Part shown: piece by piece, positions 25,121-34,988 of the stretch
Layout: every line of letters starts with the position of its first letter
Numbering within the stretch: position 1 is the stretch's first letter
Origin: Branchinecta lynchi
Taxonomy: Eukaryota > Arthropoda > Branchiopoda > Anostraca > Branchinectidae
Direction: 5' to 3'
Assembly: GCA_023053575.1 (NCBI GenBank)
Contig: JAKZAP010000005.1
Coordinates: 2,294,001 to 2,358,000, forward strand
DNA: 64,000 nucleotides
Translations under genes and position numbers: made by a program
Notes under the pieces: generated by a model
Databases searched by the model: none
Told to the model about the DNA's origin: nothing
The model's input: the letters and a program-made list of their open reading frames with translations, nothing else

Positions 25121-25533
25121 TACAAAGTCAATTTAGTCCCTTCTTCCGATATTCTTTTGGTGTTGTTTTTACAACGCTGAACAATAGCTTTTGATCATTT
25201 GATGATTCTTTTTAGAACATCTCGTTTTAAAGGCTTCGATAATTTGACAACTTCAGCATTTAACCGACAGCGAGAAACAAAAACAAAGTGTTGCGAGCAA
25301 CACTTTAGTCGGCGAAGCCGGACAAAGGTTGCCGCAACACTTCACGTTGCCCAGGTAACGTAGGTCTAGTACTGCTTATGATTGGCCAGTCTGCATTAAA
25401 TGATAGTATTCTTTACAATGCAACTTTTTCGTGCAACTATCATACAACTACGCAGGCTAAATATTTCATGGGAGATAAACCCGTTAAGTCGTTGAAACTG
25501 GCCAGTAGTGCCGCTAACTTCTTGCTTTTCCAG

Positions 25534-25626
25534 GACCCAGTGAAAGACGGAGAGGCAAAGATCAAGGCAGACTTTGAAGAGCTACATGAGAAAATGCAGC
25601 AGGCGTTCCGCAACTTAGAAGACTAA
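25534..25626 (+). CDS. ATP6V1A: ATP6V1A last coding exon and stop
   Basis: Begins after TTTTCCAG; 30 codons and TAA at 25624-25626. It encodes [19 protein letters not shown] and ends FRNLED, the canonical V-ATPase A C-terminus. No AATAAA is visible in the next ~700 bases, so the polyadenylation site is undetermined. Confidence 0.96.
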   Translation, partial: DPVKDGEAKIKADFEELHEKMQQAFRNLED

Positions 25627-27526
25627 ATTTTTGTCCGCAACTAGACTGTGTTTGATCGTTCGAAATTGTGAATCGTGAAGTCACTCTCAGATTGGCATAG
25701 CAAGCGCCGACGCGTGGAGGAATTTCCAGTGGAGCGGGTAGTCGAGCCGCAACCAGATGGCTGGTAGAACTTCATCGCCTGGTAAAACTCGTCGTGGCTA
25801 GGAAGTCTAGCCTAGAAAAATATTTTCTGGCTAGAGTTTCGGAGCGTTCAGACCTGCATATGACAGTGCGACGGACTTACGAAGAGACGATGAGCTTAGC
25901 TACCCCTGTATGTGATTGTGGCTTATCAGAGAGTGTGCGGCGTAGATCTTTAGCTTGTCTTACTGTTGTTTTGTGTTTATCTGCTGGATCTCTGTTTCTT
26001 AACCTTGAATTTCGAGAGTGTACGAGTTCGAAGTAGTCGGCCTACTTATGCAGGCTGGCATGAAGACCAGAGTCATCTTTTCCGACCGAAATCGTGAATT
26101 TCGATGAGAAGATGATCCTTGTCTTTGCTTGGTAATACTTGTGGGTGCCAAGGATCCATGATATATTGATCACAGCTATTGTTGAGGGCTTTCCGCTTAA
26201 TGTGTCTGCGATCGTTTCCCCTTATTATTTTCTTCGTTTTCTGGACGATGACTGCGAAGCTACGACAACGATCTCTAGTCTGTTAGAGGAGGAAGGGGAG
26301 TGGAAGGCTCTTGTAAGTAACTAAGCTGTGAAAACATTTTTATGGGCCGGTATAACCCAAAACTGATGTGATCACTTCGAGTACCAGCCTCAATAGCTTC
26401 TTTGCGACGTCCGACCTCCGTATTTTGCATTGCTAACCCAAATTGCTGTCTGAAAAGTCGCAATTTAGCGTCGCATCGTGCGTCGTGCAGTCGTCATACA
26501 TCTTGACGCGCGGGTTTTGACGTAAATCCAGCGATTTAGTGCATAAACTCTGTCGGCACCGTTTCCACCGCTTCCCAGAGCCGGGTTCGATTCACCTTTC
26601 CGATCAACGGAAATCGCCATTTCGACGTTTTGTTTGAAATTCTCGGTCAACTGGGATCTTTCGACTCGGTCGATGTAAATTTGCCATTTGTCGCGTCTTT
26701 AACGAGAAAATACATGAAAAACAATTCCGAGGGGGGAGGGGGGGGGGGGGGGAGTCAACATGGTTGCCTGACGGTTAACTCGCGTAGGAGGAAATCGAAC
26801 GCGGCTTAGTTTATGCATGCAGATGTAGGGAAGAGCTTTGGTTTCGGTGAGGCTTTTTAGCTACTGCTATGGAGAAGAAACTGTGTGGTGCTGGGAAGAC
26901 ACCTTGAGTTTGGTTTAGTTCATAGACAGCTTTGTCTCTAGAGCTTTGATCGAATATCTGTAACACGGGCAAGGCCGTAGATGCGTATGTACAAACCAAC
27001 CACGTAGTTGGAACCCTACGGAAGCAGCTAAATTGAATCCTTCTGGATGCTTGTCAAAGGATTCAGAGCAAACATTCTCGTAACAACCGAACGAGCGCGA
27101 ATTTTCATTGAAAAAACAAATTTGCGCTAGCACGAATCCCAGAATCACCTTCTTTAAGTCCGGACTTCACCTCCCGGAACTTCCGAAATCTGGGCTTCCA
27201 GATTATTCTTTGACGTCTTCTGTAAATTGCATCTGGAATATGAACCGGTCCAAACGTATATCAGAATTAATCCGGAAAAAAGGGGCGTTTGAACTTCCAG
27301 ATTTCTGGAATTTTTAAGTATCGCAGAAGAAATTAAAAAAAAAATCGCGAAAAATCTGGGAACCCAGATTCCGGAAGGTGAAGACTCACCTTAACTCATC
27401 CCTCTACATCTGCCGTGGTTAAATATCGGAAACGTTTGTTCTCGGTACACGCATTCTCTGCGTTATCTTCTTTCTTTCCTGGGCGTCGAAACCCCTGAAT
27501 CTTGAAGGCTATCCGCCCGGTATATA
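25627..27526. other. Downstream region, possible 3' UTR then non-coding
   Basis: About 1.9 kb after the stop codon. I see no conserved coding sequence. A G-run lies near 26735-26752. A loose inverted pair CTTCACCTCCCGG / CCGGAAGGTGAAG at 27173-27382 may be a decayed MITE. The 3' end of the ATP6V1A transcript should lie here but cannot be placed. Confidence 0.5.
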
Positions 27527-27833
27527 GAGCGTGTTCCACTCTACTTACCATAGTTACTATGTACGCTCTACTTACCGTAGTTACTATGCTGGACGTCACG
27601 AATTCCGGCTTCTTGGCGTCAAGGCTGGAACGTTACTTCGTTTTGTTTTTTCAGCAAAATATTGTGCCGCGGGCTAATTTGGCCAATCACTTTACGGAGA
27701 TTTGTAGTTACTACGCTCCCGAGCATGGTAATCAAGTAGTTACTGTTTCGAGAAGGTTGGCACGATCAGTGTAGTAACTTTTTACAAGGTTGGAACGAAT
27801 ATAGTACTATTGTTAGAAGTGGAACACGCTCAT
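27527..27833. mobile_element. MITE, GAGCGTG family, copy 4
   Basis: Ends GAGCGTGTTCCACTC and AGTGGAACACGCTC, flanked by ATA on each side (27524-27526 and 27834-27836). Same interior as the copy at 15932, with a small internal duplication of the TACTTACCRTAGTTACTATG segment near the left end. Confidence 0.85.
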
Positions 27834-30390
27834 ATTATTCCCGCCATTAAAACAAAAGTGCTATATATCGACGGAAATCTGAAGAAAAAAAAAATCTGTG
27901 TTCTTGTTATTGTGATACTTCATTCCAGGGACAGCACGTTTTGATTTATTCGTCGAATTTTGTGAATATGTTTCTGTTATCGACAATAGATGTTTGAATT
28001 GTTAGAAAGTACTTTGTCTATTGCGAAACGCACATCACCATACTAGGATATATCGCGGATATTGGGTGGAGCCCAGACCGTGCATCGTATATATGTTTTG
28101 ATAACGAAACGGTTATTAGCTGCCTGTCGTAGCAACTACTATGCTCCACCAAATTTCGAAGAACCAACTCTATCCACTTTGCCAGATTACGTCTGTGCCT
28201 GGTTCTTTCCACTGAGGGTGTATTGCAACTCCGTACCAGTATTTACTAAAATTACCATCGTCGTTATAATCTGTGTATCCCTTCATATAAACACACCGAA
28301 GAGAATAGAACACACCGAAAGTGTCATCCGATCCGATCCGCCATTCTTACAGTTCCCGTTCCCTTCTTCACCCTGCGGTAATCAAAACGGCTCAGGCGGC
28401 GTTCGTAAAGTGCGTTAAATCCGTCGGCAATTTTTGTAAAGTTGCTCCGTTAACCTTCCGTAAACCTTTACGGGAGCAGGCAAGAAGTTAAACTTTAGTT
28501 GACTTTTTTCGTAAAGTTCGGAAGGTTGACCAATGGGAGAAGAGATCGGAAATAAAATATGAAAATGTATTTTAAAATGGGGAATAAGAGAATGAAAATG
28601 ATGAGATGATGATTCTTAGAGGTTTATATGCTGATAATAATAAGGTCGAATAACTTGAAACGTTATTTTGGAAGGATAGTTATAAACAATTTGAATTTTT
28701 TTAGAATGTTGTTGTTCTAGTTGGTTTCTGTCAGGTGAGTTGGGAAAAAGAATTACTTATTAGATTAAATTGTTTTGAACTGATTTATTTAATTATATTA
28801 TTTTTGTTACTGGATTATTTTTATTTATTTATTGGAGGTTCTTCGTGTATCTGGATATTAACCATGGCCCATGATGGCTTTTAGTGTTAAGAAATATCTA
28901 CCTATGATTCATATATAATAATAATTATCTCTAACGATTAGAATTTTTTTCTTTCTAGGTGCAATAAACAATTCTCGTAATGTTATCTAGGTGAAATTCC
29001 CGGCTGAGCGGCCACAAACTTTACGGAGCATACTTAGCGAAAAACTTTACGAACGTCGTCTGAGTCGTCCTTAAGAGAGTCGAGATGGAAAAATCCATCT
29101 CCGCCATTTTGAAGCGTATCTTTGGACCAATCACAGACCAGGGTCACTGACTTTAGCTAGTTTTGTTTACCTTTGGTAATATGTCTTGAATTTCTTTGTT
29201 CCAAGTGTGACCGCGCTGAAACGTAAAGAGTGGGTAATAACAAAGTTACGTACAGACGTGACTGAATGTTGCCCCGGCGCGATCCAAAATTAAATGCTTG
29301 CCAAGTTTAGCTTCCAATCCTGTCTGGAACTGACGGAGCTCGTGATTGTCTGACCGAAGATATGTGATAGCTAAAATTACTAAGGCTGCTAAGGCTAATA
29401 TACTCCTTATGGAAACTAAGAAATCCCAGACTTTTTTCAACCACAGAGGGGTGGACATTGTTCTGGATGAACATAGTTGGGCTAAGCAAAAAGAAACAGA
29501 GTTGCCAAGTGTGACACTTTTGGTGCTTTTTGACACATTTTTCTCTGGGTAACTTCATGACACTTTTTCTCTGGAAAAGACACCTTTCTGTACAAATGGC
29601 ACATTTTAGTAAAAAAAAAACAGAGGCGTCATTTGGGGGCAGCCCCCCCCCCCCCCCTGACCTCGAAACGACCGAGAAAATACAGATAAAATTGAATTTT
29701 GACACTTGTATGAGTCGAGCTCTTGGCAACCCTGATTAGAAACCTCACACTGTCAAAAGTTTGATAAAATTCAACACAAGAACGCGCAATTGCAACGGAA
29801 AACACTCGGATGTTATCAGCAAGTGTTGCCAGGGGACTTCTGTTATGACATTTTAAATTGTTTTTTTTTCAGCAAAAGTAACATTACAAACCGTGTTCAA
29901 TGTTATGTTTCAGAAAAGGCAAATTTTAATGACCCAAAACACGTTTTATTTGTACCATCAAAAGTTACCGTGTTGTCTGTTATCTGTTAAAACTGAGCAT
30001 CCTTGTGAAACCGCATGGGCGGCGAGGTACCGTGTTTTGGCGAGTTCCTTAAACGTAAAGGGCATTTTTATGCCAGGCCAACTCTTTTTGAGACATTCGG
30101 TCTTCCACGGCTGGCATATCTTCAAAGCTGTACGCTGGGGAAAAAAAAATCTGAAGATAGCCTACTGATTTTCTGAAGAGAATAACTGTGAGTAAGGACA
30201 ACATTGTAGAATACTGGGATTTGGGAACCGAAGCAAAGTATCTTGTGCTACATTTACACCAACTACCTTTACAAAAAACAAAAAAGAGTCCCGACATCAT
30301 GTGTGACCAAAACCACTCAAACCAGCGACAACCACAGGAGGGCCATCCACCTGTGTCACTGGACAATGCGATTTAAGGTAAAAGGTTTTC
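27834..30390. other. Intergenic, no gene recognised
   Basis: AT-rich DNA with scattered short open frames that resemble no family I know. CACTGTCAAAAGTTT near 29751 and a C-run at 29644 look like transposon debris. Confidence 0.5.
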
Positions 30391-30914
30391 GGGATCGACT
30401 AAAAGCAGGAAAGGAAAGGCAAGAGAAAAGCAGGAAAGAATACTAAAACCAGGAAGGGCAAACTAAAACGAGGAAAGAATTACCAGGAATCGAGTATTCG
30501 AAAAACTGGCAAGCCATTCCTCTGTACAGTTCACCTTTTCCTCCGTTTAGTATTCGAAAAAACTGGCACGTTGTGCTGTGCTTTTCCTCAGTTTTGTTTG
30601 TCGTGAGGGGTTTAGTATCTCGTGAGGTGTGGGCAACTTACGCTTGTAAAAGTTCACCTTTTCCTCCTTTTAGTCCGTCACGGGATACTAGGAAAGGCTT
30701 GCCAATTTTTTCGAATACTAAAAGGAGGAAAAGGTGAACTTTAACAAATCGAAGTAGCCGGCCCCTCACGGGATACTAAACAGAGGAAAGGCTTGCCAGT
30801 TTTTTGAATCCTCAATTCCTGGTAATTCTTTCCTCGTTCTAGTTTGCCCTTCCTGGTTTTAGTATTCTTTCCCGCTTTTCTCTTGCCTTTCTTTTCCTGC
30901 TTTTAGTCGATCCC
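30391..30914. mobile_element. Foldback element with ~125-bp inverted arms
   Basis: The left arm starts GGGATCGACTAAAAGCAGG; the right arm ends CCTGCTTTTAGTCGATCCC. About 125 bp of each arm pair with few mismatches, and an inner inverted AAAGTTCACCTTTTCCTCC set forms a second level. AGGTTTTC precedes and AGGGTTTTC follows it, a probable 8-bp target duplication with one extra base. No coding sequence. Confidence 0.8.
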
Positions 30915-33139
30915 AGGGTTTTCAAGTACGGGGGTAAAAGGTTGCAATTGCACTGTATTTATATATCGTTTACGACAAATTACAAGAGATCTTCTATTTT
31001 GTTTAAGACAAGTTACAAGAAAGCTAGCCAACAGGAAGGGAAGCGCTAAGAGATGTTTCCGGAGAAGCAAGATGTGCGCTGTATGTTTGCATCTCCGACA
31101 CAACGCTGGGTAGTGCAGATGTAACGCTCCTACAGGTATCGCTCTCCGGACATGATCCTGTAGTACTGACGTTCCTCTTTCGTCTCGACCTTCGGCTGGA
31201 GTCCCGCTGGCTCGACCGTCGAGTTCGGCTGGCCGATGAATACGACCTTGTTGCTATGGGCGTCTCAGCGGTTGATGGGCAGGAAGAGGACTGGTCAGGG
31301 AGGGTTGGTACTTCGAAGTCCGGGAGGACGCAGCAGCGGGCCAACAGGGAGCCAAAGCTTATGGCCCAAGCCAAGAGTGACCCCCAAGATGCGACCTGGA
31401 ACGAGGAAGTGTCACAATGGTGGTGAAAAATCTGTGGTCTCTAGCGGCGAGAAAGTTCCATTTCGGGTAAATCAGGTGTATTGAGATAAATTCACAACTT
31501 TCCGGTTTTCACCAGGGAATGTCCGAGACAAGAACAAATGGTATTTCTGATTCATCATGTCTTTTTTTGTGCTCCATCCATTTTGTTTCGCTTTGGTTTC
31601 GCACATGTTATACGGAAGGAGTTAAGAAGATGCTATTTAAGTATGCGAAGCACCTGCTTTATTTGCCTAAGTTATACCACAGCCACGTGCTAACGGAGCG
31701 TTTCCTAGTTAAAGATGCAAGCGTGACATTTTTGGAAATTTCCTTGGCTCTGCCAAAAATCATGGACAACAGGGCCCAGCCAGCACATGACTCTACATTC
31801 TTTACTGGACGACGGATGAAAATTGTATATTGTAATTGTTGCTTTTTAGTTAATTCTTTTATTTTATTTTACATACTCCGCTTTACAAATCGTGGGGTAG
31901 AAATAAATTATTTACTTACTTACTTACTTAACCTCCATATAATCCGTCAAGTCACTTTGGTCGGAAACTGCGAATCCTACAGTTAGATGTTATGAAACTT
32001 CCGACGGTGAAGCCATTTCATTCTGTCACACCAGTTCCCTTTTATTTACGATCCCGGAAACGGGAATAAACCGGATGGTCCCATTAGAGATAAAAAAAAC
32101 ATTTTCAAATTAAAAAAGGAATAAAAGTTTAAGGAGGTACTAACTTGTTGAGAATGATCCAATTGGCAAATGGCTCGCCACGGCTTCCAACGACTTCCAT
32201 TTCGAAAGTTTGTCTGAACTAGTCATTTGCAAAATGTGTCAGCTTTCTCTCTATACTTTTTAAGATTTAGATTATTGGAAAAATTGGAAAAAAAATACTA
32301 AGAACTACAAAACCCTCCAGAAGTTTACACTTGTTAAGAGGTTTAACAAACCCCCTTTGACGCATTAACCTACATAGCAGTATAATAGATAGAGAAATAA
32401 GAAAAAAGAGAGGAAGAGAAAAGAAAAAAATAAACAAACTTATACACTTTGGTTTCCGGTCAAACACCCAACAAAAAAAGACTATACACTCAGAAATCCC
32501 GTCTCCAAAAACAAACAAAACCAAACGAATAAATAAAATGTAGATGATTAAATAAATAAACATAACGGAATCTGGGCCAACCTGAGAACGACTCAAATAA
32601 AGATAACGACAATTTAAAACTCATATTGGTGGAGACAAAGGGTTTTAAGATTAACATGATTTTTACAGAAGATTATTTTAGTCCAAGATTATTTTAACAC
32701 CAAGTTCGAAGAAGTTATAGTTCGTAGCCGTTGGTAGCTTATCTTGACTTTCAGTTCTGTCTACAGATTGTACTCGCCTTAACACCAACACCAAGCTTCT
32801 CGTTCTTGATACTCCTCCGTATCCCACATTGCCGTTTTCGTCAACATGGATCCGGAAAGTTATGGAAATCAGGGACGCTAGACACACCAGATCCCGGAAT
32901 TCGGAAGGCTTTCATAGACGTTGTAATATTACTTTTTGGATCGGATGACAATTCGACCGGAAACCGGTAAACCCAGAAAGCTGAAAATAGACCAGAATGA
33001 TCGTGGGAACTGACAAGAAGTGGTGGACGATTAAAAGAACATATTATACTGGATATATACATAAAAAGCGACCGGATCAATCGTTGTGTTCATAGAGGCT
33101 ATACACACTGCAGCTTACTTTAAGAGCATTTTGAGTGTG
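30915..33139. other. Intergenic with LINE fragment
   Basis: Apart from the LINE 3' fragment at 31560-31932, nothing is recognisable. A block near 31030-31480 has open frames on both strands of unbiased composition and no known motif. Confidence 0.5.
31560..31932 (+). mobile_element. 5'-truncated LINE with (TTAC)n tail
   Basis: The reading includes KKMLFKYAKHLLYLPKLYHS and IMDNRAQPAHD, closely matching the minus-strand fragment at 1470-1905. ACTCCGCTTTACAAATCGTG and AAATAAATTATTTACTTACT-type tail at 31905-31932 follow. Confidence 0.7.
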
Positions 33140-33145
33140 TCCGAC
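33140..33145. repeat. Polinton target-site duplication, left (TCCGAC)
   Basis: TCCGAC directly precedes the left inverted repeat and recurs at 46626-46631 after the right one. Six-base duplications are the hallmark of Polinton/Maverick integration by their retroviral-type integrase. Confidence 0.92.
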
Positions 33146-33729
33146 AGTAGTATATAAAACCGGGTTCTGGCTCCCCCTCCCCCCAATTTCAAAACCCCAG
33201 TTTAACATCAATTTCTTAAACTTTAACATCCTTTTTACCAAATTACCCCCCTTTTTAAGAACATTTTTATTTTCTTACTTCCAAAATAAAGGATACAAGA
33301 AATGAGAATATTACCCTTTACTACATATAAAATACTACAATATACTACTACTTCTTTTTTTTACATTTTTCATTTTTTATTCAAATATTACTGAGTAAAC
33401 AGTTCTAAATCCACATATGTTTCTTTGTTCTTGTTTTCGCGTACAATAGGCTGCAAAACCAGATTTTTCTTTAAAAGTAATTCGTTAGCAATGGCATTAT
33501 ATTTCTGTGTTATAAACAAATCACAGGGTTTGTCATTATGATTAATAACTACAACCAACTTATCACCATATTTTGTCTTAGCAATTCTCATTTTAACGAT
33601 AGTATATTTCAATCCTAGAACTAGTTATTCTTTCCTGATTGTCTCATTGTATTTATTCATTCTGATTGTATTCAAGACTTCCTTTGTGGACTCCATTTAT
33701 TAGGGGATGATTTTATTAAATAAAAATCC
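33146..33729 (+). repeat. Polinton left terminal inverted repeat
   Basis: By eye it matches the reverse complement of 46042-46625 over all 584 positions with two substitutions: C/A near 33174 in the CCCCCTCCCCCC stretch, and the base creating a stop in the embedded gene near 33627. There are no length differences, even in homopolymers. Confidence 0.93.
33388..33696 (-). pseudogene. Left-TIR copy of the terminal gene, nonsense at codon 24
   Basis: Exact counterpart of the gene at 46075-46383, transcribed outward toward the left end. One base change makes codon 24 TAA (33625-33627). The remaining frame is open but lacks an ATG near the break. It keeps the AATAAATG start context. A fixed difference between otherwise identical repeats means the two ends have not been homogenised since the mutation. 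Confidence 0.85.
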
Positions 33730-34397
33730 CAATCGCTTTGAAACATCTGGTAATAGAAAACAACCACGTTTATCATATAAATGCGATAGATACAAACGCA
33801 GTACTGAGTTTGCATGATGATATGATGATTACCGATTTTGAACTTTATAAAATATTTTTGCAAAACCCCACACCCCCAGACTTTGAAAATTAAGAGGTGT
33901 GATGTTGGTACACCCCGATTGGTGTAGTGTTTGTGGTGATGTGGCCTTAGTCTGGGGGGCCCTGAACGGGGAACCCGCAAGTTTTTATTACCATCCCACT
34001 ATCGACAAACACAAACTGCGGTCAGTGGGATTCGAAGGTCTGAATGGTGATGAGTCAACGTTCGGCCGAGCGTTGAGCCACTACACCAAGGGTCCTTGTT
34101 CAATTCGCACAAGTTTCCGAGTTAAGATGAGATTGTGTTAGTCACGCCGGAGACTGTAATTACATCCCAAATTGACGGCGAGACCTTTGAATGACGCAGC
34201 TCATTAATGCGCGTATGAAATAAAGATCTGTTTGACAGTTAGGAAACAATATTCAGTATAGCAATAGACTATATGTTTGGTAATTTCTCTTGACTTTTTA
34301 TAGATTTATTACAATATTTATAACCATTCAAGCGAACCTGTTTCATGTATTTTTCGCGAGGAAAAAATCGAAAGGTTTTACGCATCTCTGTTTCTCT
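33730..34397. other. Polinton left non-coding interval
   Basis: Between the left inverted repeat and the membrane-protein gene. Contains a compositionally distinct, SINE-like insert (about 33890-34200); the rest is AT-rich. Confidence 0.6.
33890..34200 (-). mobile_element. Possible tRNA-derived SINE nested in the Polinton
   Basis: This stretch is visibly more GC-rich than the rest of the element. On the minus strand GGTGTAGTGGCTCAACGCTC (box A-like) is followed ~30 bases later by CCTTCGAATCCCAC (box B/T-arm-like), the spacing of an internal Pol III promoter. The tRNA-like body is not a clean cloverleaf. No clear target duplication found. Confidence 0.4.
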
Positions 34398-34688
34398 CTA
34401 AATTACCTCCTCAATTGTTAATTGTCCGCATTTTAGCATTGACAACAACTCAGTATAAAAATCATAAATAGTCCTAAATTCTGCTTTTCTATCAGCAATG
34501 CTTAATTGCTTTTCAATTATTTCGATGATAACAGCACCCAAACTTAAAGAAGCTAGCGGTAGCACTAGAAACGCAGACATTCCTGCTGCTGAAAAGAGGA
34601 ATTTGGATACAAGTAAGCTATTACTTATACGATTGTAGTACTTGTAACTGCGACGGTAAACATACATTTTCTTTTCTAATTCTTCCAT
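34398..34688 (-). CDS. Polinton small membrane protein, unknown function
   Basis: 96 residues, the only intact Polinton gene on the minus strand. A basic, tyrosine-rich N-terminus (residues ~6-22) precedes two likely membrane segments (about 25-43 and 46-59), then a charged helical C-terminus with KAEFRTIYDFYTELL. The start ATG lies in TATAAATGG. The two-helix layout loosely recalls SLATT-type small membrane proteins, but I cannot assign a family. It is divergent from polymerase B across a 300-bp interval with tandem repeats. Confidence 0.75.
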   Translation of the reverse strand: MEELEKKMYVYRRSYKYYNRISNSLLVSKFLFSAAGMSAFLVLPLASLSLGAVIIEIIEKQLSIADRKAEFRTIYDFYTELLSMLKCGQLTIEEVI

Positions 34689-34988
34689 TTATAATATAAT
34701 AAAATTGTTTCGAAAAATATTTCTAACAAAATAAAGAGTAGTAACCAAATGCCGATTTCGTCAAGAGTAGTAACCAAAAGCGGATTTTCGTTAAGAGTAG
34801 TAACCAAATGCCGATTTCGTCAAGAGTAGTAAAGAATAAAGGAAACCCGTGACTAGTAGTAAAGCATGTGCGAAACCCATAAGGGCGTCGGAAAATACAT
34901 AGTAAAGGATTTGGAAAACCAGTGCTTTTCTTTACGGCTGAGAAAACGCAGACTGGGAAATTTATTAATAAAAATGTTCCCCTATTAA
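34689..34988. promoter_or_regulatory. Divergent intergenic region with ~29-bp tandem repeats
   Basis: Between the divergently oriented membrane-protein and polymerase genes. Three ~29-30-bp units (34734-34824) carry AGAGTAGTAACCAAATGCCG / ATTTTCGT. AGAGTAG boxes start at 34736, 34765, 34795 and 34824, and looser AGTAGTAAAG boxes follow to about 34870. The core AGTAGTA also opens the terminal repeat. Location suggests promoter or replication control; function is inferred. Confidence 0.6.

Larger units (their letters stand above)
21948..25533 (+). other. ATP6V1A last intron, mosaic of repeats
   Basis: GT-AG intron of 3.6 kb. It contains an inverted GGCGTATTCTCGCCG MITE (22165-22578), a decayed exon copy (22748-22890), a LINE 3' end (23119-23202), a pogo-like MITE (23519-23995), a truncated GAGCGTG MITE (24461-24592) and a GGGATCCC-family repeat (24889-25120) apparently inserted in a relative of the 55357-55649 element. 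Confidence 0.8.

Noticed and set aside
28018..29729. Several 60-140-residue open frames in the downstream region
   Set aside because: No motif, no splice-consistent context, overlapping frames on both strands, and a poly-C run within one of them.
31024..31486. Ser/Arg-rich minus-strand frame as an SR-like protein
   Set aside because: The opposite strand is equally open and no domain is recognisable; more likely compositional.
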